Shown piece after piece: positions 1 to 5,010 of a DNA stretch of 5,010 bases. Location: assembly GCA_003554345.1 (NCBI GenBank), contig PWGE01000083.1:1-5010 (forward strand). Reading direction: 5' to 3'. Origin of the DNA: T1SED10-198M sp003554345 [NCBI: Candidatus Sumerlaeota bacterium] (GTDB lineage Bacteria; Sumerlaeota; T1SED10-198M). A program made the translations under genes and the position numbers. The notes under the pieces were generated by a model. The model was given only the letters and a program-made list of their open reading frames with translations. It did not search any database and was not told where the DNA came from. How positions within the stretch are numbered: position 1 is the stretch's first letter; every line of letters starts with the position of its first letter.

Positions 1-42
1 AAGAGTAGTGGTTTTTTTCTCTCTTTGATAGAACACACTCAT
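1..42 (-). CDS. start of a further operon gene (partial; possibly DUF4340-type membrane protein)
   Basis: Only the first 14 codons lie in the window, reading MSVFYQREKKTTTL, and the gene runs off the left edge. Its ATG shares the sequence ATGA with the stop codon of the GldG-family gene, a 4-bp overlap like the one at the permease/GldG junction. A partial Shine-Dalgarno (AGGGA, complement of about 52-56) lies roughly nine bases upstream, inside the preceding gene. The short basic N-terminus would suit a cytoplasmic tail before a membrane helix. In many genomes the gene after GldG in this type of operon encodes a DUF4340 protein with one N-terminal helix, so that identity is inferred from context only. 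The start is well supported by the overlap; the product is not. Confidence 0.55.
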   Translation of the reverse strand, partial: MSVFYQREKKTTTL

Positions 43-1388
43 TGTCGCTTATCCCTTACCACGTTCAGGACCAGTCCAGCCAGAATAAGACCGGTAACCA
101 GCACCGGTATATAGAGTATACGGCGCCTGGTAACAGCATCCCAGCTCATTGTTTTAATCCGGTATGTTCCAGGCATATGGTCTATTGCCTTAATCTGGGG
201 AGCAAAATACCGAATCATAGACTGTACCAAATCGTGGTTGTTTTTCTCAAATATCATTCGATTTGTCATCCAGTCACTATCTGCAAAAACCAATGCCCGG
301 TTCATTTCCTCTTCTATTGCATACGCAGGATATAAAGGTCCTTCAATATCATTATCGGGGTCAAAACCAACTTCTCCTTCCCGCAGTTTATCCATATCAC
401 GCTGGAGCCAGGTGTTTTCCCCGGTTTGAAAAAGAGGTATACGTTCTGCTGTATGTTCTCTCGTTTCCATAAAAGCAGACGTCTGACGTAACAATATCTC
501 TCCATGTTCCCGAAAATGTAATTGAAAAAAGGGATGGATAATATCAGTGATCTCGCTTTTAAGGGGATCCCGGTCAAGAAAAGCATCCATCGGTGCATGC
601 TGTATCACAATACCCTCCACCATCTGCAAACCCCATTTCTGTTCTACAAACCAGGGCAACATGGTATCACGTGGCGCCTTGAGTTCAGGATCCATGGAGA
701 GAATTAAATTGCCACCGTGTCTCCAGTACATTTCAAGATATTCCAGATCCGCTGAATCGATATCCTGCATGGGAGATACCAGCATTGCCAGAAAATAAGA
801 GTCATCAAGGAGATCCTCAAAAGTAATCTCCTCTACTACAAAACCGTTATTTTCCAGAACCGTTCGAAAAGCCTGAAGGGTAAATTGAGGATGCTCTTCT
901 TCACTAAGCGGCATCTCTTCATAACCCGTTAAGTACCCCACCTTCAATTCTTCCTGGTTGCAAAAGAGATAAAATTGACGTAAAAAATGTTCCCTGTCCA
1001 TACCGGTAATTACTTTGTGGCGATCACCTTCAACAAGAAGAAAGGAATCTTCCTGCATGGGTCCGCGAAAATCCTCCACGTGGTCGGCTATATCTGCAGG
1101 GCGTCCATGCTTCAAAGTAATACGAGGATTTAACCTGGCCAGCTCATCAAGAAAGTTCCGAAAATTCTGCTCCTGGGGAGAACGACCGGCCAAAAGGGAA
1201 AAGATGGTTAATTCCCGGGGATATTCTTCGATAAACTCCTCCAGAGCAGGAGTAAAAGAATACATCTTTTCTTCGGTAAGGTCCAGATTGATGGGAAAAT
1301 AAATCATGAAAAAGACGTACACCATGACACCTATGGCTAAGAGGAGTATTACCTGGAATTTAAAATGACGTTGAATTTTTCTTTTCAT
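39..1388 (-). CDS. GldG-family ABC transporter auxiliary protein, membrane anchored
   Basis: This 449-residue protein is the accessory subunit of an ABC-2 type transport complex. It has an N-terminal membrane helix at about residues 12-33, a large extracytoplasmic domain, and a C-terminal helix at about 424-442 followed by a short basic tail. Just after the first helix comes NLDLTEEKMYSFTP (34-47), a hallmark of the GldG/ABC_transp_aux family, and then a segment predicted to be thioredoxin-like (about 58-150). A second Rossmann-like part includes the GYLTGYEE region (151-158) and GGNLILSMDP (225-234). Near the end, LVFADSDWMTNRMI (366-379) followed by the N-x-N-H-D-L stretch matches the conserved 'GDSDF.sN' block of the family. 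The ATG overlaps the permease stop codon by 4 bp and there is no strong ribosome binding site, so translation is probably coupled. The family is known from gliding motility but is widespread in non-gliders. Substrate unknown. Confidence 0.85.
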   Translation of the reverse strand: MKRKIQRHFKFQVILLLAIGVMVYVFFMIYFPINLDLTEEKMYSFTPALEEFIEEYPRELTIFSLLAGRSPQEQNFRNFLDELARLNPRITLKHGRPADIADHVEDFRGPMQEDSFLLVEGDRHKVITGMDREHFLRQFYLFCNQEELKVGYLTGYEEMPLSEEEHPQFTLQAFRTVLENNGFVVEEITFEDLLDDSYFLAMLVSPMQDIDSADLEYLEMYWRHGGNLILSMDPELKAPRDTMLPWFVEQKWGLQMVEGIVIQHAPMDAFLDRDPLKSEITDIIHPFFQLHFREHGEILLRQTSAFMETREHTAERIPLFQTGENTWLQRDMDKLREGEVGFDPDNDIEGPLYPAYAIEEEMNRALVFADSDWMTNRMIFEKNNHDLVQSMIRYFAPQIKAIDHMPGTYRIKTMSWDAVTRRRILYIPVLVTGLILAGLVLNVVRDKRQ

Positions 1389-2173
1389 AGTTGCTGTTTT
1401 CTCAGAGATTTTAAAGCAGCAAAATTTATCACAACAATAAGACAGCCAAAATAAATGACATCACCTATTCTAAATAACCCTTCCAGCGCTTTTTCTAAGC
1501 GGTAACTAAAAGAGAGCTCCTGAAAAAAAGCCGGCAAAATGCCACCTTGATTTTCAAGGGGAACGTGTATCAACCAGAAGAAAATCAAAATCACATAGGT
1601 CATAACCAGCCCTTTTAATAGCGAATCCATTCTGTAAAAACTATACGTGCTCAGCCCTAAAATCAGTATTAAAAAAACAGAAACAAGAAGATATGTGAAA
1701 CCAAAGTAAGAAAAATTGAGCGGCTCTTCAATGACACTTTGAACAGTGGCATACTGAAGCCCAACCGAACTTCCCAGAAAGAGAATCACCAGAAAAACCT
1801 GTAGCAGCACCTTACCCACAAGGTACTGGTTATCACTGATTTTATAACTGTTAAAATATTTGCGCCACTGTTGCTTCTTTTCTTCCGAAAGTAAGCTCAA
1901 AAAAAGATAAGGAAGAAAAATAAGTAACAGAAAAAAATTAAAGGAGAGTATTTCCTGAATAAGGGAAGTATCGGCGTTGAACTGCCAGTAATTTTGTATG
2001 GTTATCCGGGTTTCGCCCCTTTGAGCGCTTCTCATGGCAAACTCATAGCTCATCCAGGCAAAATAATACCAGGATAAAACACTGAACAGAAAAAACGTCA
2101 CCATAAGATTTTTAGAAGACCACAGTTCTGCAAGGTCCTTACGTAAGAGAATCAGTGTTTTTTTCATCATCAT
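1385..2173 (-). CDS. ABC-2 type transporter permease, GldF-like
   Basis: This 262-residue protein is the membrane subunit of the transporter. It shows six hydrophobic segments, at about residues 23-41, 76-96, 117-138, 154-178, 187-205 and 236-254, the usual architecture of an ABC-2 permease. Between the second and third segments lies LSEEKKQQWRKYFNSYKISD (94-113). This corresponds to the conserved cytoplasmic 'EE+..GTle.L...P.s' coupling segment of the family, although the usual GT-E core is replaced here. The reading frame starts with three consecutive ATG codons (2173, 2170, 2167), all inside the 3' end of the ATPase gene. No Shine-Dalgarno is visible, so which ATG is used cannot be decided. 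The stop overlaps the GldG-family start by 4 bp. Size, position and partner genes all agree with a GldF-like role; the transported molecule is unknown. Confidence 0.87.
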   Translation of the reverse strand: MMMKKTLILLRKDLAELWSSKNLMVTFFLFSVLSWYYFAWMSYEFAMRSAQRGETRITIQNYWQFNADTSLIQEILSFNFFLLLIFLPYLFLSLLSEEKKQQWRKYFNSYKISDNQYLVGKVLLQVFLVILFLGSSVGLQYATVQSVIEEPLNFSYFGFTYLLVSVFLILILGLSTYSFYRMDSLLKGLVMTYVILIFFWLIHVPLENQGGILPAFFQELSFSYRLEKALEGLFRIGDVIYFGCLIVVINFAALKSLRKQQL

Positions 2174-3041
2174 TTTTTTTCATTTTGTTCTGTAAACTGG
2201 TCAATCCACTGTCAATTTTTTCAACAGTGAGACCTATCGACTCAAATTCTTTCACCACATCCGCTACTGGCTGGGGAGTACGCAAACGGAGAGTGCAATA
2301 ACCGGAAGAGATCTTTTTGTGCGATACCACTTCGCAGGTTAACTGGTCTATACGTTCCATCTCCCCACTTACTTCCACCACGTATTCGCGCACCCTGGAA
2401 TATAACGACTCTTTCTGACCTGAAAAAGTAATCTGACCATTGCTGATTATCAAAAAATAATCGGCACTTTGCAGGGATTCTTCCAGAGAATGAGAGCTGA
2501 TTATCACCAGACAATCATCACGCACCCTGTCTAAAAAGTGAAAAAAACGCTCTCTTTGTGACGGATCCAGTCCATTTGTCGGCTCATCCAGAATCACTAT
2601 TCTTTTATCCCCCAGAAAAGCCTGCATAATTCCTATTCTCTGACGATATCCTTTACTCAGTTTTTTTATTGGTTTCTTTTTGACAGGATCCAGGTTAAAA
2701 CAATCATAAAGTGGCAGGAGGGAAGAGTAAGGGACCTGTAACAGAGAAGTTAAGTGTTTGAAATACCTTTCCGGTGAGTAATGGCGTGGAGGATTATATT
2801 CTTCCGGTAAATAACCAAATTCAAGATCGGTTAATTGTTCTTCTAAAAAATCCTTCCCTTCCCATTGCACTTCGCCCCGGTCGGGATATTTATTACCGGT
2901 TATGATTTCAATGAGCGTGGTTTTTCCTGATCCATTATTACCCAGTAAAGCCACCACCCCTTTTTCAGGAGCCTGAAAGTTTACTCCATTCAGGGCTTTA
3001 TAATTTCTGTAATAGTACGAGAGATCTTTTACTTCAAACAT
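2139..3041 (-). CDS. ABC transporter ATP-binding protein, ABC-2/GldA-like
   Basis: This 300-residue protein is the nucleotide-binding subunit that powers the neighbouring permease. All core motifs are present: Walker A GNNGSGKTT (34-42), signature LSKGYRQR (128-135; the canonical LSGGQ reads LSKGY), Walker B IVILDE with catalytic E153, D-loop GLDP (157-160) and switch histidine H184. The Q-loop position reads YLPEEY (77-82), with glutamate in place of glutamine, common in GldA/NatA-type exporters. After the ATPase core (about 1-212) is a roughly 70-residue C-terminal domain of beta-alpha character, as in DUF4162-type ABC-2 ATPases, then a highly charged tail. The ATG lies within the last codons of the cupin gene (8-bp overlap) and has no ribosome binding site, so expression is probably coupled to the cupin. 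The last 35 bp overlap the permease. Confidence 0.95.
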   Translation of the reverse strand: MFEVKDLSYYYRNYKALNGVNFQAPEKGVVALLGNNGSGKTTLIEIITGNKYPDRGEVQWEGKDFLEEQLTDLEFGYLPEEYNPPRHYSPERYFKHLTSLLQVPYSSLLPLYDCFNLDPVKKKPIKKLSKGYRQRIGIMQAFLGDKRIVILDEPTNGLDPSQRERFFHFLDRVRDDCLVIISSHSLEESLQSADYFLIISNGQITFSGQKESLYSRVREYVVEVSGEMERIDQLTCEVVSHKKISSGYCTLRLRTPQPVADVVKEFESIGLTVEKIDSGLTSLQNKMKKNDDEKNTDSLT

Positions 3042-3477
3042 TATTGTTTTTCGAAATTAAGTTTTTTAAATGCTGAGGGGAAATATCCGAACGAAAGGTA
3101 TCCGTTGCAATATCACCACGGGAGTCTGAGAATGATGCTCCCACAAAAGGTTCTTTGCCACAATTATAAAGACAATGATTCACCGTAGCGGGGACAATTG
3201 CACAGGAAGGTTCCTCATATTCAAAGATATGACTCTCAATAATTTTCCCTGCTGCCGGATCAAAGGTGGCTAACAATGCCTTTCCCCTGAAAGATAAAAT
3301 GTACTCATTACGACCACTGTGCCGGTGATTTCCCCGCATACATTCTGGTTCAATGGTATAAACATGAAAATGATACGGGGTAATCCCCTCTAATTCTGAC
3401 GCTTCAAACGGAGAAAAAAGATAGCCGCGTGGATCTTTATGAAGAGAAAAAGAAAAGGATTGGATACTTTTCATCAC
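3034..3477 (-). CDS. single-domain cupin protein, RmlC-like / sugar-modification type
   Basis: A 147-residue protein made almost entirely of one cupin barrel. Cupin motif 1 is a full match, HxH-x4-E-x6-G, with H51, H53, E58 and G65 in GNHRHSGRNEYILSFRG (49-65). Motif 2 reads PATVNHCLYN (96-105), giving the fourth metal ligand H101 and N105, with threonine replacing the usual glycine. A divalent metal site is therefore expected. The lead-in KDPRGYLFSP (14-23) and the MRGNHRH block resemble dTDP-sugar epimerase/isomerase relatives (RmlC, FdtA/WxcM) and the C-terminal cupin of CapF-type enzymes. The catalytic reaction is not decidable by eye, and a ligand-sensing role is also possible. The furthest start is GTG at 3477, followed directly by ATG at 3474; neither has a Shine-Dalgarno. 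It is the first gene of the transporter operon and overlaps the ATPase by 8 bp. Confidence 0.8.
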   Translation of the reverse strand: MMKSIQSFSFSLHKDPRGYLFSPFEASELEGITPYHFHVYTIEPECMRGNHRHSGRNEYILSFRGKALLATFDPAAGKIIESHIFEYEEPSCAIVPATVNHCLYNCGKEPFVGASFSDSRGDIATDTFRSDISPQHLKNLISKNNNV

Positions 3478-3491
3478 TATTTATGACAGAC

Positions 3492-3519
3492 ATTTTACCA
3501 GATTAATCCCGTTTTTCCA
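3492..3519 (-). promoter_or_regulatory. candidate promoter of the cupin/transporter operon
   Basis: On the minus strand an extended -10 element TGGTAAAAT (complement of 3492-3500; hexamer TAAAAT, five of six consensus bases, preceded by TGn) sits 16 bp from a possible -35 TGGAAA (complement of 3514-3519, four of six). Transcription would begin near 3485, only about 8 nt before the GTG at 3477 or 11 nt before the ATG at 3474. That very short leader fits the absence of a Shine-Dalgarno. This is an inference by consensus matching only. Confidence 0.45.
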
Positions 3520-3602
3520 TAGCAATAACCGTTTTTTTCAATATCAGGGGTATAAAAACAGATTTTCTTTCCTCTATCACAGATACTCATTCAAACATCT
3601 GT

Positions 3603-3612
3603 TTCTGCAGAA
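3603..3612. repeat. 10-bp perfect palindrome
   Basis: TTCTGCAGAA is self-complementary over 10 bp and does not extend further. It lies in the middle of the divergent control region, 24 bp centre to centre from a second palindrome. It could be a regulator half of a paired site or chance; no family assignment is possible. Confidence 0.3.
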
Positions 3613-3624
3613 CTCGTGCACCTT

Positions 3625-3637
3625 TTTTCCCGGAAAA
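3625..3637. repeat. 13-bp palindrome with one-base centre
   Basis: TTTTCCCGGAAAA is perfectly symmetric around a single C (arms TTTTCC and GGAAAA). It lies midway between the two operons, a plausible place for a shared operator. No regulator gene is present in the window to link it to. Confidence 0.35.
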
Positions 3638-3675
3638 CCAGCTTTCAACCACTTTTTTATGGTTTATATATCAAG

Positions 3676-3742
3676 GCACTAAAAAGACTTTTTCTCTTGC
3701 AAAATTCACTTTCCGGCAATTACATTCTCTGAATTTTAGTGC
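3676..3742. repeat. 9-bp inverted repeat, outer left pair
   Basis: GCACTAAAA (3676-3684) is the exact reverse complement of TTTTAGTGC (3734-3742), with 49 bp between the arms. The bases just inside and outside the arms do not pair. It interleaves with a second inverted repeat at 3703-3778 that shares the CACT/AGTG core. Confidence 0.4.
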
Positions 3743-3778
3743 TCGAAATCATCCCTGTGCTTTTATTTATAGTGAATT
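3703..3778. repeat. 8-bp inverted repeat, interleaved with 3676-3742
   Basis: AATTCACT (3703-3710) is the exact reverse complement of AGTGAATT (3771-3778), with 60 bp between. The right arm lies just upstream of the candidate -10 of the glycosyltransferase operon, so a protein bound there could affect transcription. Confidence 0.35.
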
Positions 3779-3779
3779 A

Positions 3780-3788
3780 TGGTTAAAT
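3780..3788 (+). promoter_or_regulatory. candidate extended -10 promoter of the glycosyltransferase operon
   Basis: TGGTTAAAT is a TGn-extended -10 with four of six consensus bases in the hexamer TTAAAT, and is nearly identical to the TGGTAAAAT proposed for the divergent operon. No convincing -35 lies upstream; the region at 3760-3766 is T-rich only. Transcription would start near 3795 and leave a leader of about 58 nt. An alternative is TATATA at 3665-3670 with CTTTCA at 3642-3647 as -35, which would put both inverted repeats in the transcript. Confidence 0.3.
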
Positions 3789-3835
3789 ACCTTTTCTTTC
3801 TACAGTCAAAATACTACAGACCAGGTTCACCAAAA

Positions 3836-3843
3836 AGGAAGAG
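3836..3843 (+). promoter_or_regulatory. ribosome binding site of the glycosyltransferase
   Basis: The purine run AGGAAGAG ends nine bases before the ATG at 3853, a near-ideal Shine-Dalgarno placement. It is the only clear ribosome binding site in the window and fixes the start of the plus-strand gene. It contrasts with the minus-strand operon, whose genes mostly lack such a site. Confidence 0.75.
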
Positions 3844-3852
3844 TTAAAGACA

Positions 3853-4953
3853 ATGAGAATTTTACATTGTATAGCACTGGGTGGTAGAGGCGGAACCGGT
3901 CACACCGCGTTTCGATTGGTCCAGCTCTTAAACGAGCATGGTCACTATGCCAAAATTGCTCTGTGGGAAAACTCCGTCCTGCACCAACGGGCAAAGGAAA
4001 AAAATATTCCCTATACAGGGGATATCAAAATGCGCCCCAAATTCACTCCCATGAGTTTTATCAGCGATGTTATAAAACTCAAACGACTGATCGAAGAAGA
4101 AAGTATTGAAATTGTCCATACCTATCGCACACCGGACTACTGGCGAGCAGCCGTTGCCATTCAGTTATGTCGTAAACGCCCCAAATTAGTACGCTCCCGG
4201 ACTATTGTGGTACCCATTCACGCCCATATATTCAATCGCTGGCTCCACAACCGGGCAACTGACCTGGTACTGGCAAAAGCCACTCTCATTCGTGACAACT
4301 ACCAGCGAGCAAAAAAATTTGACATGTCTCGTGTCAAACTCTTTTTAGACGGCGTTGACACACAAACCTATCATCCTGCCAACAAAAGCAACTTTTTGAG
4401 AAAAAAATATAATATTGACAAAAATACACTTCTTGTGGGAACTGTTGCCCGACTTTCAAAAATTAAGGGTTTTGACTACCTCTTACCCGCCATCCGTGCT
4501 TCCCAATCGTTACCTTTTCATTTTTTCATAATAGGATTTGGTAAGCTTCAGAAAGAGATAGAAGCGTATATCAACAAATATAACCTGAAAAATGTTACCA
4601 TAATCGGCAAAGTGCCTGATATTGAAAAATATATCGCTTCCCTGGATATTTATCTGCTCACTTCTATTGGCTCGGAAGGTTCAAGCCGAGCCACCCTTGA
4701 GGCAATGGCAAGTGGTCTGCCCGTTATAACTACCAATGTTGGGGTTCTTCCAGATATTGTCAGGCATGAAGAAAACGGCTTTCTCATACCCCCGCGTTCT
4801 TCCAGAGCTATAGTGCAGGCTCTCAATCAATTCCTTCAAAACAACGCGCTGGTTACCGCTATGGGAAAAAAGTCCCGCCAGATTGTTGAAGAAAATTTCA
4901 CGGAAAAGCAGGTCATAGAAAGACTGGAAAACATCTATAAGAGTCTGCTTTAA
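3853..4953 (+). CDS. glycosyltransferase, GT-B fold, family GT4-like
   Basis: A full-length 366-residue enzyme expected to transfer a sugar from a nucleotide-sugar donor to a growing glycan at the cytoplasmic face of the membrane. The N-terminal Rossmann domain (about 1-165) begins MRILHCIALGGRGGTGHTAF, with the glycine-rich acceptor-side loop at 10-16. The linker DGVDTQTYHP (166-175) is the typical GT4 'NGvD...F.P' junction. The C-terminal domain opens with VGTVARLSKIKGFDYLL (195-211). The donor-site EX7E motif is E275-x7-E283 in the stretch 275-292, followed by ASGLPVI. No signal peptide or membrane helix is apparent. The loop lacks the usual GGxE form and reads GGTGHT. The start is set by a strong ribosome binding site at 3836-3843. 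The stop directly abuts the next gene, which has a related N-terminus. Lipopolysaccharide or exopolysaccharide synthesis is likely; donor and acceptor cannot be read. Confidence 0.92.
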   Translation: MRILHCIALGGRGGTGHTAFRLVQLLNEHGHYAKIALWENSVLHQRAKEKNIPYTGDIKMRPKFTPMSFISDVIKLKRLIEEESIEIVHTYRTPDYWRAAVAIQLCRKRPKLVRSRTIVVPIHAHIFNRWLHNRATDLVLAKATLIRDNYQRAKKFDMSRVKLFLDGVDTQTYHPANKSNFLRKKYNIDKNTLLVGTVARLSKIKGFDYLLPAIRASQSLPFHFFIIGFGKLQKEIEAYINKYNLKNVTIIGKVPDIEKYIASLDIYLLTSIGSEGSSRATLEAMASGLPVITTNVGVLPDIVRHEENGFLIPPRSSRAIVQALNQFLQNNALVTAMGKKSRQIVEENFTEKQVIERLENIYKSLL

Positions 4954-5010
4954 ATGAATAAAAACATACTCTATCTGGTAAGTGGAAGGAAATGTACCGG
5001 GATAACCGCC
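4954..5010 (+). CDS. probable second glycosyltransferase, tandem paralogue (partial)
   Basis: The first 19 codons read MNKNILYLVSGRKCTGITA and run off the right edge. The ATG immediately follows the TAA of the preceding gene with no spacer, so the two are cotranscribed and probably translationally coupled; only a weak AAGAG (4939-4943) precedes it. Laid beside the upstream enzyme without gaps, G11, R12, T15, G16, T18 and A19 are identical, and both begin with a hydrophobic beta strand before the loop. That pattern suggests another GT-B enzyme of the same subgroup. Only 19 residues support this, so the family call is tentative. Confidence 0.6.
   Translation, partial: MNKNILYLVSGRKCTGITA

Larger units (their letters stand above)
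3478..3852. other. divergent intergenic control region, 375 bp
   Basis: This region separates the minus-strand cupin/transporter operon from the plus-strand glycosyltransferase operon, so it must contain the promoters of both. It is very AT-rich, with homopolymeric T or A tracts at 3512-3516, 3532-3538, 3554-3558, 3563-3566, 3623-3628, 3653-3658, 3681-3685 and 3689-3693. It holds candidate extended -10 elements near each end, two palindromes (3603-3612, 3625-3637) and two interleaved inverted repeats (3676-3778). I found no tRNA-like, riboswitch-like or terminator structure. The only open frames are very short (22 and 31 codons) and lack ribosome binding sites. Confidence 0.8.

Noticed and set aside
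42-798. Several overlapping plus-strand open frames of 60-100 codons opposite the GldG-family gene
   Set aside because: They are antisense shadows of a well-supported gene, have no recognisable motifs or ribosome binding sites, and overlap each other in different frames.
39-1388. Assignment of the transporter to gliding motility
   Set aside because: GldG-family operons are widespread in non-gliding bacteria and no other gliding gene is in the window, so the homology alone does not support that function.
2242-2514. 90-codon minus-strand frame inside the ABC ATPase gene
   Set aside because: The ATPase frame carries all conserved motifs across this stretch; the alternative frame has none.
3495-3590. 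31-codon minus-strand frame beginning MSICDRGKK upstream of the cupin gene
   Set aside because: It has no Shine-Dalgarno, an in-frame stop sits just before its ATG, and its end overlaps the predicted operon promoter; its length is compatible with chance.
3681-3693. AAAAAGACTTTTT hairpin as a possible terminator
   Set aside because: The stem is only A-T pairs with a 3-nt loop, so it is too weak for an intrinsic terminator; no gene ends nearby.
3779-3847. 22-codon plus-strand frame MVKYLFFLQSKYYRPGSPKR.. ending five bases before the glycosyltransferase ATG, a possible leader peptide
   Set aside because: It has no ribosome binding site, and its ATG lies inside the candidate -10 element, so it would not be transcribed from that promoter.

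Overview
The window is an AT-leaning, densely packed bacterial segment with two divergent transcription units that point away from a 375-bp intergenic region (3478-3852). Every gene reads as intact except two cut by the window ends. I see no rRNA, tRNA, CRISPR array or insertion sequence. The gene content (GldG-family transporter, sugar-type cupin, tandem family-4 glycosyltransferases) suggests a Gram-negative-type bacterium. Related transporter operons occur in Bacteroidota and many other phyla, so I cannot name a lineage from this sequence alone.

Left unit, minus strand, read from 3477 down to 1: a small single-domain cupin of the RmlC/sugar-modifying type; an ABC ATPase; a six-helix ABC-2 permease; a GldG-family membrane-anchored auxiliary protein; and the first 14 codons of a further gene. 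All four junctions overlap (8, 35, 4 and 4 bp). Most starts lack a clear Shine-Dalgarno sequence, which points to one polycistronic mRNA translated by termination-reinitiation. The ATPase/permease/GldG trio is a known type of ABC-2 exporter-like complex. Its best-studied member, GldA-GldF-GldG, was first linked to gliding, but homologues are widespread in non-gliders and their substrate is generally unknown. The cupin fused translationally to the head of the operon is the unusual element.

Right unit, plus strand, from 3853: a complete GT-B glycosyltransferase (family GT4-like), followed with no spacer by the start of a second gene. The first 19 residues of that second gene align with those of the first, so it is probably a tandem glycosyltransferase paralogue. 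This looks like the beginning of a surface-polysaccharide or lipopolysaccharide glycosylation cluster.

The intergenic region contains a candidate extended -10 promoter for each direction, with similar cores (TGGTAAAAT and TGGTTAAAT). It also has helically phased A/T tracts, two short palindromes and two interleaved inverted repeats. The left promoter would leave an almost leaderless mRNA, whereas the right unit has an ordinary leader and a good ribosome binding site. I found no clearly new system. The best leads are the cupin-transporter coupling, the tandem glycosyltransferases and the structure of the divergent control region.
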